DNA from: Phialocephala subalpina
Taxonomy: Eukaryota; Ascomycota; Leotiomycetes; Helotiales; Mollisiaceae
Length of the DNA: 64,000 nucleotides
Reading direction: 5' to 3'
Assembly: GCA_900073065.1 (NCBI GenBank)
Contig: FJOG01000019.1
Coordinates: 897,151 to 961,150 of the forward strand
The position numbers and the translations under genes were made by a program. The notes beneath the pieces are model-generated. The model saw nothing but the letters and a program-made list of their open reading frames with translations, was not told the DNA's origin and ran no database searches. Positions 22,475 to 34,936 of this stretch are shown here, piece by piece (position 1 is the first letter of the stretch; the number at the start of each line of letters is the position of its first letter).

Positions 22475-22602
22475 GTAGTTGGGGCTGATGTGTCTGAGGC
22501 GTGATCGGAGGTGTAAGCGGTGATTATATACCTCTCCGTTACAGCAAAGTATAAATAGTAATGTAGAAACTCAAGAGAGGAGGCAGTGGCAAAACATTCA
22601 CC
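22475..22602 (+). repeat. TATA-box repeat family, copy IV
   Basis: TATATACCTCTCC (22525) and ATTCACC (22596) are 71 bp apart, as in copies I and V. A TATAAATA lies between them at 22550 rather than after them, so the copy is rearranged. The minus-strand translation of this part resembles that of copy V. Confidence 0.45.
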
Positions 22603-22909
22603 CGAGTCACAAAACGAAGTTTGATTCTCGACGCGGAGATGCTCCATCCCCACAACGATCTTCTCACTGAAAACTCTCCCACCGCAAGACCATCTGATGT
22701 TCCCTAACCAAATGACAAATGCAGGAACTTGACAGCAGTACGCAATTTGAATCGACCTCGCACTCAACCTCGATCTGGTTAAATGAGCTGACTTGGACTT
22801 CAAACTCGGTTGCAATTTCTACAGGGAGAAGAAATTAGCACACTCCGCTGATGAGAGACAGACACCCACGCGAGGAGAAGTGAGCTGGGCAGGAATTGGA
22901 ATTGGATTG

Positions 22910-23278
22910 GTTGAAGCTTGATCAACGACAGAGGTATATATATATCCCTCCATTGCGGCAAAACAGACCAGACTCAAAAACAAGAAACGAACCAGAGCAA
23001 GAGATTCACCCTCCTGGTGTGAGTTTCCAAGCTTGTGCATTTTACTGAAGGTGTCTAGGTATAAATAGAGCACTATCCACGACAGAGTTAGAAGCAACAG
23101 CTTCAAAGCACCAGCATGCCCGAAACAAATTTGTGTCGAGTGGCTGCTGACCATCTCAACTCGTGGCCACACTTTAATCAAGGTAATACTCTACGCGAGA
23201 CCAAAATGTCGACGTGCTTCGTGTCTCGATGCAGGGATGCCATATCCTAAGCATCAACTCCCTCGCTGTCAACTCTCC
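22910..23278 (+). repeat. TATA-box repeat family, copy V
   Basis: All five boxes are present: GGTTGAAGCTTGATCA (22910), TATATATATCCCTCC (22934), ATTCACC (23004), TATAAATA (23060) and GCTGTCAACTCTCC (23265). This is the best reference copy for the family. Confidence 0.6.
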
Positions 23279-23489
23279 ACGCTCTCATCCTATCTCTCCG
23301 TGTCAAATTTGACAAGGAAGATTCTCTAGCCACAATCAATCTCATCTCATCAAGAAAACTTCAAATAAAAGCATGGCATCGGTAAAGGGCTCTGGATAAT
23401 ATACTTGTTGCTCACAAAGGTTCGTAAACTTTGCCACATCGTCACCGCGGCGATAGGGCGTCTAAATCTCCTCTTTGAGCTGGCTTGGA

Positions 23490-23585
23490 GATGGATCGAA
23501 GGATGAGAGGGGTTATTTTATACCCCCATCCTCCCAGCGTGAGAAGTGAGGACGCAAGACAGGTAGATCTGGGGAGTCATTCACC
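23490..23585 (+). repeat. TATA-box repeat family, copy VI (partial)
   Basis: TTTTATACCCCCATCC (about 23517) and ATTCACC (23579) are 62 bp apart, preceded by a loosely matching GATCGAAGG. The downstream half is not recognisable and the N gap follows 300 bp later. Confidence 0.4.
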
Positions 23586-23896
23586 TAACGTAACCGGATT
23601 GATTGAAACAAAGTAAGGTCGATATCAAGGAAAGATAACTTGAAAGTTCCTTTTTGCTGGGACTTTCTGAAGTGAAAGAGAGGAAGAAGGAGCAACTATA
23701 CCCTACCTTCCTTGTCCAACACCTGCAATAAGGTAACAACCTTATCAACACGTGACCCACCTCTTTTTCATCCATCAGCACCTCTTCATCTCCGTTCGAA
23801 TCGAATCGACCCATTTCTCATCAGCCTTTCCATCTCTCATTCCGATTTCAAATCTCAAACCTTCTGTGGGCATCAGGGCTTTTAACCCCACCGATA

Positions 23897-23984
23897 NNNN
23901 NNNNNNNNNNNNNNNNNNNNNNNNNNNNNNNNNNNNNNNNNNNNNNNNNNNNNNNNNNNNNNNNNNNNNNNNNNNNNNNNNNNN
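23897..23984. other. Assembly gap (88 N)
   Basis: A run of 88 N. It sits in the gene-poor repeat region, so nearby structures should be read with caution. Confidence 0.98.
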
Positions 23985-26019
23985 CCGCTCCTCAACTCTC
24001 ACTTTTCTTCCACCATCAAGACCCTTAGCCGCCGCCGCACAGTACAGCCGAACTTTCCAAATCCACTCCTTTTAATTCCACTTCTCTCCCACTAAACTTG
24101 CTCCTCCCCAGCCGAGCCTCCACTTCTGTACTTGCATCTCCTAGCTCAACGGTCCTAACGATCGCGAGGTCCGGACATAGGCCCGCTGTCATCGCCCACT
24201 CCGCCGTCACTCACCTGACGGCGGAGGAATCATTCCCTTCCAAGCAGAACATCTACAAGACTAGACCCACATCAGTACTCAAAATCGGACCGTAGATCGT
24301 CTCGAAAATTTATCATCAATGATCCTGTCCGTGGGGTATTCCTTCGTAGCCCTATGCATGGTGGAGCGAAAAGCCCTAAGTCCGAGAAGTGCAGGTGATG
24401 AGGATTTTGATGACGCAGCTGACGATGATGATGCGAGATGAAAGGATAGGTTGAAGCGCGTCGGATGTGCGTTCCTGAATGCCAAGCCAAGGCCGAAAAA
24501 TCGCCATTTTGCCGAAGCGGAGACGGAGTGAAGGACCGGCACGTGAATGCGAGCTTTTCGAAGTTTTTGAGGTGCATTGAAGTGGAGTTGCGAGTTCGAT
24601 AAATTATCGTGGCGTGAAATTGGAGAGTTCTAGGAGTAAGTCAAATGTTAGTATAAAGTGAAGCAAATGTTTCGTGATCACATGCTGTGAGATTTTCTCC
24701 CCATCACTAGATCCAGAAGGTTCAATCGAAGGCTCAACTTTCCATTAATTCTAAGACCATCAATCCATCCATCCACGATACTGCCCCAAAGAAGCCAGTC
24801 AGGACCAGAGTGAAAAGTAACAGCCAGCTCTCATGTAAGGTGCCTCGAAAGTAAAAAAAAAAATGCCTAGGAATTTTTGTGTTCCACACTCATAACTTCG
24901 TATCCAGCTCTGCCGTTCGAAGACGACACATCGCGGAGAGTTTGCCAGAAAACAAGAAAGGCTATCCTGCAAAGCCCAAGCGAAGAGAGCAATGCAAAGT
25001 AAGCCTCTTCATAAACCAGCCCCAATCCCCCCAGTACAGCCAGCCGAATGCCCTGCCCCAGCCTCATCATCAATGTTGTATGAAGAACGAAAAAGAGAAC
25101 AAAGCCACAGCCAAATCCCATCCCACAAATGTAAAGTTTTCCCATCCTGCTCCCAAGTCTTTCATGCGATGCGCAGCCCCCAAGCTCGTGTGTATGTGTC
25201 GGTGATCATCAGACGCCGGAAAATAGCCAGCACAGAAGAGCCAGCCATCCCATCCGTCGAAAAGAGTGCCGTTTATCGAATTGAATAGCAGAAAAACAAC
25301 CATAAGCAAATTTGCAGTGTTCCCATTTCCCCAACCCGATTTTGTGCATGCCAGCCCTTCCCCATAATTGAGAAAGCCAGCGAAGAGAATCCAATCTCAA
25401 ACCATTGTACATGAAAGAAAAAAGTCTCAAGTGTCGGGTGACAAATGAAAGAAAGAAAAGAAAATCCGCCTAATTACAAATTTCTGGGTGGCGAAGCCGA
25501 AGAAATCCGGCAGCCCAAGATGATTTTTATGAGACCCGAGCGATCGAGTCCAAGTCCAAGTCTAAGCCGCAAATGTTCATGAATGTGCAAAGAAAAGGCA
25601 AAACAAATTAATCGCAAGAAAAGCAAAGGGGCCTCTCCCAATCCCAGAACACCTGACTGTTTTTTCCTCCAGTCTTAATGCCAACCTGTTTCGAAAGACA
25701 AACGAAATATCTAGATTCGCTGATGCAACGCCGATGTAATATAAAGAGAATTCGTAAGATCGAGGCAGCCACTGGTGGGAGCGCACGCAACTCGAGATCG
25801 TGATGGGTGCGTCCATGCGTATTATCGTATTTTTTTTGTGAAAGCCGCAAATTGGTACGACACCTCGGAACGTAATGCGCGCTGAAATGACGCTCAAGGA
25901 AATGTAACGCGAGAATAACTTTTGTAACGTGCGCTAGGCAACGAAGGGTATTATGTCGGGGAATTGTAGTAGTAACGTGCTGGGAAGGTGTAATGTCGAG
26001 AACGTATCTAGTACCACAT
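23985..26019. other. Intergenic, no gene seen
   Basis: About 2 kb between the gap and the 3' end of the cyclin pseudogene. Part of it is probably the cyclin 3' flank. No recognisable coding region. Confidence 0.45.
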
Positions 26020-27027
26020 CTATGCAACAACCTGTTGGTTGTAGCCATGGCCCATGAAGTGCGATTGTTGTTGCTTAGCGTAGGGGTTGCAGTTGACGCA
26101 AGTGCACTCTGGAGTAATGTGGCCGTGTCCTTCCCAAATGCTTGCATAGCCATTATGGTAGGAGACGAATGGTGTATGGTAGCTAGCAAGATGGTGCGAG
26201 GGAATGTAGGTGGCATAGGTTTGTGGTTGGTACGCGGCTCTTGCAGCAGTGTTGAACACGGCCCAGTCGTTGTATCGAGGAGCTCCACCAGTCGCGCTCA
26301 TGTACTCAGGAGTGTTGAGACCGGAGTCAGGAGCAGAAGGAGGTGTGAGGTGTGGAGTAGGATACGAGCTCATCCAACCGCTCTGATCGTAGGCAGATTG
26401 GTAACCAGACTCTGGTCGCTCTCGCGAGGAAGTCTTGTTGTAACCATTGTAGGTCGTCGAGTATTGGCGTGGTCGTTGGACGTTGGTGTCGATCGGTGCA
26501 AGAGGCATGGGCGCGATCGTTGTATCGAGGAGCTCCACCAGTCGCGCTCATGTACTCAGGAGTGTTGAGACCGGAGTCAGGAGCAGAAGGAGGTGTGAGG
26601 TGTGGAGTAGGATACGAGCTCATCCAACCGCTCTGATCGTAGGCAGATTGGTAACCAGACTCTGGTCGCTCTCGCGAGGAAGTCTTGTTGTAACCATTGT
26701 AGGTCGTCGAGTATTGGCGTGGTCGTTGGACGTTGGTGTCGATCGGTGCAAGAGGCATGGGCGCGACCGCCAAACGATACCATCGGTGGCCTTGTATTGA
26801 GTAACGGCGTTGAGAAGATTCATGCGTCGCGCAAGATAGTTCATGCCGAGAAGGATTGTCGTACTTGGTAGTCGGGTGGAGGAGAGCAGACCAGAGACGA
26901 ACTTGCGGAATGATGGCGATACTTGAGATGTAGGTAGGATGATGCGTTGAGCCATCTCCGCGACATACTCCGTGATTTGATCAATTTCGTAGTCGAGCAC
27001 CGCACACACACCACCGGAAGCCATCAT
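26020..27027 (-). pseudogene. PCL/Clg1-type cyclin gene, deleted and duplicated internally
   Basis: The start (27027 or 27024) reads MASGGVCAVLDYEIDQITEY, then VAEMAQRIILPTSQVSPSFR, TTILLGMNYLARRMN and QYKATDGIVWR, which is the front half of a PHO85-type (PCL/Clg1) cyclin box. The text then jumps, out of frame, to the C-terminal tail (APMPLAPIDTNVQRPRQY). The second half of the cyclin box, normally beginning right after I-V-W-R, is missing. The tail segment then occurs twice as an exact 250-bp tandem copy. Because 250 is not a multiple of 3, the copies lie in different frames. The last copy reads on to the natural-looking end GHGYNQQVVA. PCL cyclins activate the Pho85 kinase; this locus as assembled cannot encode one. 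A misassembly is a real alternative. Confidence 0.7.
26267..26766 (-). repeat. Exact 250-bp tandem duplication
   Basis: Copy 1 is 26267-26516 and copy 2 is 26517-26766. I compared them line by line and found no difference. Each covers the cyclin tail segment from VAPMPLAP to the APRYND region. Confidence 0.9.
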
Positions 27028-30000
27028 GTCAGGGAGCTTCGAAGTGCGACGGAGACTCAGATGAATCCCAGTCGCGTAGCAAGAAGAATGGACTCCTTGC
27101 TGGTGATTTGGATGAGAGCGAGAAGACGCTGGAAGTTCGAAGCTCGACGTCGAGAAAGAATCCCAAGATGTGTGGTTGGTGACAAGAAGAAAGTTTGAGA
27201 GCGAAGAATTGAGGAGTTATTCTGCCATCGATTGAATGTCGTGGTCTCGAAAAAATTTATGGGTGGGCGAACGCTGGCGTGAGTGAATTAAGACCACAAC
27301 CAGGGAGTCGAGAAAAGCGAGGCCGTCCCAGCGACAGTGCGTGAACACCGTACAACGAGCTCAAATCGAATCTACCATGCGGCGGAGGGTTTCCTTTCGA
27401 GTCTTGGGTATCTGGATATTCTTGATGGAGGTGTTAGCTTTTTGTTGCGAAGGAGTTTTGACCACAGTTCTGTGACAAGCCTCAGACACGCAAATCGTGA
27501 GGATCGAGGAAAGGTTCGGAAACCCGCGAACGCCGCCTGTATGCTTGAGTAAAGGGAAGGTAATCGATGTGCTGTGTATTTCCGTGTTCGTGGAATGTTG
27601 GAGGGCGTGGATTGAAGGGGGGGAATCTTGAAGGTTCGCGTTCATAACAAGCCGACCAGGAGCGCCGAACAACAATTCCAGGCCGGGTGTAATATTCGCA
27701 GACGGCAGTCGAAGGATCCTGTGGCAGACTCCGTGGTAATTGTAAAATTTACGAACCTTTCTGCTGGATGGGTCGTCCTAGAGATGACCTCTTTGCTCAA
27801 ACCCCAGAGCACTCTGCAAAGGTCGGAAAGGCAGGAAGTGTAGGCCTGCACCTGACGTCGAAAAGTCGGTGTCCCTTCGATTCGAAGTCGTGCGGAGAGA
27901 AGATGGTGAGGAGGAGGATGCGGAAGGAGGAATGGAGGAATGCAAAGGTATGATGCGTTGGACTCTCACCTGGGGAGGTAGGAGAGCAGGTGAGGAGGTG
28001 TGAGGAGATGAGGTAGGTAGGTCGGAGGGAGGGTGCGGTCTGATGAGGAAATGGAAGAGAACTCGCTCACAGGCGATCGGGAAGACTGGAACTGGCAGGG
28101 CAAGGAGTTGGGGTGTGGGCGCACTGTGTCGAGGGAAGTGGGCCTCAGACGCTATGGGGACCACCTACTGGCTGGGCGACGGCTCTAGCAGGGCTCGCCT
28201 AGTATTCGAGTCACCACCAGTCAGAACACCAGATTTCGCTGCTAGCACAAGGTGTGAGTGTTGAAATTTTCCAGCGTGAGAGTTCCGGAGCGAACCCTGT
28301 CGATGCAGAGGGGGATGGGATCTTGGCCGTTGGGAATGGAGGAGTGGGAGTTGGAGATGGGGACAAAGGAAAAGGAGCTGCGTCAACAACAATGGAATTA
28401 TTCTTAGGTCTGCTGGCAAGGGCTAGATCGTGAGGAAAATAAAAGTAAATTAAATGCCACTTCGAAATGACTGTGTTGCTCCTTCCAGGTTTGCGTACAG
28501 AAAAGCATCGCCTCTTCCCCTAAACTCGAAAGGATTCACAAACTCTCTCCTGTCCTTCGTCTGACACACGTACGGACCACAGGCTCGTAATTACAGCGTC
28601 GCCTGTTTCCTCCGCAGCGCTGTGAACCACTCAGAACAGCCTTCCCAAGGCCATCCCACCCACACTGCAAAGAAAGACACCCTCATCCGACATGAAGAAG
28701 GGCGGTGGCCACACGCTGATTCGAGCCAACCATCGTCTCTGATCCCCAACAGTCCTGCGACCGTCACTGACGAGACTGAGTCTAATCTCACGATGGGAAG
28801 CGTGGAGGGGAGGCGTCAACACTACTCGCCATGTCTTCGTCACCACCTCCTTTTCCAAGCAACTTTTGTTATTCATAGCTGCCTGTGGGAGTAGTGTGTC
28901 GTATGGATGACTGGATGACTTGCGAGAGCGAGAGTCATCATCAATCACGACGGCGATGGCAATCTCAAATCCTGTGAGACCTGACAGCCGAGAACAATTA
29001 TTTATGCATTCGACCAAGGAGAATGCAGCTCTGCCAGCAAGTTGCAGCATCTGGGCAATATTCATCCCTATCCCATTTTCTGATGAACGCCCTCCTTCAA
29101 TCAACGCCCCATCATCATCCCGTCGAATAGGATCTCATCACGGCTCTTACATCTGAACAGCTCAACCCTCCTTAAATCACACATGGCACCCGAATCCCTT
29201 TCTCGCGCCATGCCAGATTACTGTCTGGGAAATAAATAAACTTCCGGAAGCGATCGTGTCCCCTCACTCACTCCATATTAATTTCTCTTCAAGTCGGGAT
29301 TTTGTTATAATAAAAGGGCCTTATTACTGTGGAAAGCTGTTCTGGAATGCCGGACCTGCATCTACGCACCCGGGAAACCCACGATATTTCCCGTCGAAAG
29401 CATGAGGAGCACGAGGTCATCCCATCAGATGCATATTTTCCCCCTTCACCGCGCCTGGAGCGGAGAAGGGCTCCAGCCCAGCTCCATTTCCCCCATCATT
29501 GCGATACGATGCATCGAGGTCCGAATCACGGCCACGGTGCAGATGGGGGGTCCTCTCTCTGTCTCAAGCATTCCAGAAATAGGATGTATCGCGAGAATGC
29601 TGTAGAGTGAGTGTATTTGCAATCTTGGATGAAGTCTTGAGGATACAGATCCCGACTCTCTGGAACACATGTACACCCGTACTGTACTTGTCTGTGTTTG
29701 ATGATGCATCCAGGACTTCCATTTCATCCAGCCAAAATCCATCATCGGAACACCATGTGCATCTTGGTAATCAGCAGCAGGCCACAGCAAATCATGGAAC
29801 TCCAACCCGGCAACTTCCCGAAGTACCCTTGCTATTTATTACTTTGCCTGGTTAGGGTTACTTCAAGGGCCGTTCGTGGCGTCCAGAACTCGTGCAAGCC
29901 ACAGCTTTCAAAAACCGTGGCCACCGCCTTTGCATTTCAATATCGCTGACTCGTTCGACGCGCGCGAATCTTACCCGTCTTCATCTCTTCGTATCACGAG

Positions 30001-33000
30001 ATCTTGTAGTCTGCTCATCAAAAATGTCTGACCTGCGCACGAACATCGTCTGGATGAACAGGACACTTCACGATCTTCATGATCTGTCAGTACTCGTGTA
30101 CCGAAAAGTCAATAGCGCCCATTTCCCGAGAAAATAAAAATACTTTTAACGCTAGGATGAAAAGAGTATAGTTTCATTCGAATTGTCAAGATCAGACGAA
30201 GACAGCCGGCTTGAACCGGTTACCGCCACCGTTACGAAACGGCCTTGAAATGTAGATCTGCTCGTTGGTCCAAACCATCAAAGACCCCTGGATGGTGCAG
30301 AATCATGATGCTATCCCCACGCAATGAATTGAGGCCGTCACGAACCACCACCGAGAATCTAGGCTTCGAATCCTGAAATTTCTTCAACGCCAACTCAATC
30401 ATCGGGATTCAAACCGCTGCCAGTCATCATGATCGATATCACGGCATCATTAGCATGACGAACACCAAAAAAAGCAAAGGATCAAGAACCGCACTCCCCG
30501 AAAATTGAACCGACACGATAAACCTTCCCAATCAACTTGATGAGAATAATGAACGCGTCGATGCACAAAGTTAGAGTCCGAACCATTATTCATAACTCGG
30601 GAAGCCGGCTCCAATCACACAATTTCTTTCAACACCTTCTCCTCGATCCCACTCCAGATCTCCTCACCTTCTTTAGGAGGAAGATTTGCGGCCTGACGTC
30701 GGCTGGCATGAATGGGATTTGCGTCTCAACACCATGATGACAGTCACGATGATTTCTCGCCTCCCATACCGTACATGCAGTACAGCATACCAGCAACCAT
30801 TTACCAAGCTGCAATGGTCAGTGAAAAAGCCTCCTCCTGCAAAAAACTCCACCCCTCCCCCGTTCCTCCCACTCCTCTCTCAAGTCTCAACCAAAACCAC
30901 CAATGAAAATTCCACCACCACGACTGCGACTTCGCTCTCAAAACCCCAACTGCCATTTCTCGGCCCGTGATGCAAAAGAAAACTTTCACGATGTTCTTTC
31001 GTTTGATACTTCCCGCGGGTAGCATGATGTCGTCACATGGGATTGGTTCAGGTGGTTGAGAATTCGAACCGAACCCCTCTCTGGGCTTTTTGATATTCAC
31101 TCCACTGAGCCGGTAGGTTGGGCTTCAACACTCGTCGGCTGCAACCTCTCAGCCGGCTGAGGCGCGTTGCAGTCCTGCAGATGCTGGCTGCATCAAATAA
31201 ATTCCGCAGCGGCACAGCCTTCCATTCATACACCTCGCGCCTCGTGGTCTGGTCTGATCTGGTCACTTCCAAATGCAGAAGCAGACGCAGACCGGCCTTT
31301 CCCATCCTGATGACATCCGAAATGGAGAGTTTGAGTTCAGCCTTTGGACCACCTTCCCGAACAATCAAATTGTATTGACGAAGGAGAGATCCTTCCGATT
31401 GTATCCACGAACTGCCTCACTCAGCAACGCACCATCTAACTTCCTCTCCTCCATCCAGCAAGTAAGACATGACTGTGTCTCGCATCTTGCAGCTCGTCTA
31501 GGCTCAACGGGTTAGCCTTAGCTGCCTACAAAACCTCATCATGGCTTGTAGCCTGTGATCGCTGTTAGAGTTCATATCAGGGGTTGATCTAGGCTCCGAC
31601 ATTCAGTCAGTGATGATTGATGGAGGCCTTGATGATGGCTCATTGGTACAGTATCAAATATCAGGGTTCCAGCTGTCATTGGATATTGATAAAGGGGTGC
31701 AGCCGGGCGGGATGGCACGAGAAAGTACAGGGCTGGCTTCCGGAGAATTTTGGAAGGGAGTGAGGAGAACCGAGGTGAGCAAAATGAGGACCTTGGGTAT
31801 CGGGAACTCTTCTTTCGTCGTTGTTCGGGATGAGGGTGATGCTCGAGAAGGGGAAAGTTGTGGTTTCGATTTTTGGTGAGTTGTCACGTGTGAGTGCTAA
31901 CACGTGATGCTCTAGATGTCCGTCACGCCTTTTCGTTCACCCCTTCAGTTTTGGAGTTTCATGTCTCTTCCGGATATTCTCTTCAAATGTCTGCGAATCT
32001 TTGAACCTCTCAACTTACGCCGATAATTTTCTTTCTTTTAGCATTCAGGGGCGTCCCGAGATTAGTATCGACCTCCAAGGTTGAGAAGTCCTCCTCGAGT
32101 CTATGATTGTTTGAGAAGCCAAATAATCAACCTAGACATTAAGAGTTCGTCACTGCGCAGGTAATGTTCTCACCTCAGATAGCTGATCATCGTTCGTTTT
32201 CTTTTTTCTGGCATGAACTTGGAGTCCGTGTTGGAATGTCAGTGGTGACTACAACATGTCTCCTCCAATTGAGGATGGTGGCATCGGTCATCTCGAGTAC
32301 TCGAGTGTCATGTCTTCATTTCATTGTTACTACTGTTGTAGCTGTACTTGAACGTGCTGTGCTTTCTGTGTCGCTGCAAAAGCTCTTGAGGGAAGCACTT
32401 TCTGCTCAGGTAGTTGGAATTGCAGGAGACAGACCTCCCATAGCCAATGATACATTCTTCACTTACAGACTTTGAACGTACGTCTTTTAGGATCATTGTA
32501 TTTTAAAGAGTGAAGCTTTGGTTTCAGTCACTTTCAACCTGGCGACTCATTTTTTAAACTGAAATGCTCGGATCAACTCCTGTTTGCGCGTCTTTGTTAG
32601 AGTATTTAAAACGACCACCCACACCCCCACCACGTTAACGTTTGCAGAGAAAATGTTCCACTCGTTCCTACGCCTTAGTTTTGGTCGAGAAACAAGGTGC
32701 GAGGAACCTTCCTTCTAGGTATAGAAGTAATCCTCGTCCTGTTCATTTGAAGCACGTTCCCTGGGAGTATCAAAAGACAAAGATTCTTGCCGTCCGCGCA
32801 TCTACTTGCATGTGCTGTCAACTACTTGATAAATGCGACGAATATCATCTCCTAGTTGTCAGCAAACATCTCGGTCCTGTTTGCAAAGCTGGCTATAAAG
32901 GGTATCAAACCTCGATTGTCCATCATAAGGTCAGCGCTTGAGCAGAGTCATCGTGACCAGGTTATGGATTCTAGGTGGGCATTAGCCAAGAATGATTCCG

Positions 33001-33739
33001 AGGTTATCTCTCCGGCTCGTCGGTATCGTTTCGTGTCGACGACGTATCGGTTTTATACTTCGAAAGCACGAGGAGGCCGCAGCCAGGTGTCTTCTCAGGC
33101 TTCATTTCATTCACTTACACCTTCCCTTCTTATGAGACTGTCCCTCTCCAGAATTGGACGTTCAAAATAGTTGCTGGTTTGAGCCAGCCCGGTCTCGTGG
33201 GTATATAAGGACTACGAAGGCGTTTTCGTATTCGCAGACACTTCAAACGAGCGGGCAGAACGAGATAGATACGGCCACGGCAAGCTGGAGACGACCACGA
33301 GGAGCAAGAGACAAAGGACTATCGCGATTCTCTGTCCTTAGCTGAGCCGCTCTTCTCCTTACATGTCGTATTTCTAGGTTAGACGCCGGTAGGGGCGGAA
33401 GGAGTAAGTAGTCTCTGTGCTCGTCTAGCAAGTGCCAATTGGGATACTTGATAATAAATATGGAGTTAACAAAAAGCATCATGCGATGTGTATAGTGCAG
33501 CAAACGATAAGACAAGATCCCAACATCGCGAGAATCCGCAACCTGGTCCTGAAAGAGGGGTAATAATGTCCTCAGGACTTGTGGCGACTCTTATACTCGC
33601 CGCCGTCCCTCATCAATATCATCAGTCGAGGCTTGATTAGTTGTAACGTAACGAGTTGAGGCAAACGATGGAACGTTTATATACCCCTCGTATCATATCT
33701 TTCGAGAGCTATTTGCGTCTTTGAAAAACTTGTGTGACA
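27028..33739. other. Long gene-poor region
   Basis: About 6.7 kb upstream of the cyclin pseudogene. The first 1-2 kb may be its long 5' leader. Many short frames exist on both strands but none shows a domain, a splice-consistent extension or a signal peptide I can defend. TATA-like boxes recur (for example near 33197 and 33672), perhaps from eroded copies of the repeat family. Confidence 0.4.
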
Positions 33740-34130
33740 CGTTGCTTCAATTGGAAGAGGTCAGGTGGGCAAGGCTGTGAGTCATGGCTGTAATCAAGAC
33801 TTCCTCTTTGTTATCCTCGCTACCGATCCCGTAAGATCAATAGCATGCTTCGGTTTCATTTGCTGTAAGAAGCTGAGACAGACGAAGGAATGGTTATGGG
33901 CCCTTCCCATCCCCACTTTCCGAGCCCTGCTTCGTGTTTCTGGAGATCTCGCTTGATGTACTGCTTCAAGTAGAAGGAGTTGAGTAGACGAGGCTGTACG
34001 TTATTTCCCTAACGTTAACGGAAACTTATTTGTCTCTGCTTCAAGTGAAAGAAGGAAGGCAGACAGACTAGGCTGTGAGTCACGTTTGTAAGTAAGACTT
34101 CTTTCTCTTTCCTGGAAGTATAAAAACGTT
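33740..34130 (+). repeat. Degenerate direct repeats with GCTTCAAGT...GGCTGTGAGTCA
   Basis: Three related segments begin near 33745, 33960 and 34037. Each has a TGCTTCAA-GT-GAAG core followed by AGGCTGT. The first and third also share GAGTCA, TGTAA and AAGACTTC. They are diverged and carry no open frame of note. Confidence 0.45.
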
Positions 34131-34562
34131 CTACTCCTCCTGATCAATTCCTGTCTTTCAACCAAACTTGAAGTTCCGCTGGGATTCAAACCCTATGCCT
34201 TGCTCTAACGAAGTAGTGGGTACGATAAAGTTTTGTCAAAGTACCGACTCCTCTCCTATAATCGTGACCCTTTGCTTATGAGTATTTGCGAAACAAGCAT
34301 GCGTTTAGCTCAATGCGGGGTATTTTTGTTATCTTTTTGCGGGTTGTTTGCGTGTGGAATGAAATGACAATAGTGTTGGAGTTGACAGCAAAGATGTGGT
34401 TGTCTCAAAGCTGAACAAGAGAGGGAATCATCTAGATATGCATAGTAAGGGCTGAGTTCTGAGATCTGGAGGCAGGATCCTTGACACGACAGTTCTCGTC
34501 ATCCTACAAACCACGTTCCAGACGAATTGCGGAGTTGTGGTTCTCGGATCAAGAGCTTGTTC

Positions 34563-34936
34563 GGGATTTTATACGCCCGGTAAAGTTCTCAAGCTGTAGT
34601 CTCGCCTCTCAAGAGGTATGATAATGCACTACACTAAGCAAGACATTCACTTGGAGGCTCTGGAGTAGTATGGACGCAAAACAGAAATGCACGTGACTGC
34701 TCCTACTTTTTACTGCTCGAGTAAGCTATAAATTGTCATTCGCATTCTTTCTTCCTTCTTCATCTGCCGAACCAACGAACATCTCCGAAAGATGGAAAGT
34801 ACTCGCTCCTGCCCAACTCCGCAAGTCGGAGTTGCTGTTATCTTTTCTGGTTCCAGCTACCTCTTAAACCTTAGAAGCTCCAAGCACTGCGCCTCGGTCT
34901 GGAATTTCAACCTTGCAAGCTTCCTGCTGTCAATTC
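34563..34936 (+). repeat. TATA-box repeat family, copy VII
   Basis: TTTTATACGCCCGG (about 34566), ATTCACT (34644), TATAAATT (34727) and GCTGTCAATTC (34926) keep the order and spacing of the copies 11-14 kb away. Confidence 0.5.

Noticed and set aside
22393..23181. Two minus-strand frames of 120-140 codons with mutual similarity
   Set aside because: The similarity reflects the TATA-box repeat copies. Other copies have stops in the same frame, so a coding role is not supported.
28631..29104. 157-codon minus-strand frame
   Set aside because: No domain or compositional sign of a real protein; it could be the leader of the cyclin gene or chance.
34160..34215. Minus-strand tRNA-like text (TTAGAGCAAGGCATAGGGTTTGAATCCC)
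   Set aside because: T-arm and part of a D-arm are visible, but there is no anticodon arm or 5' acceptor strand. At best a fragment.
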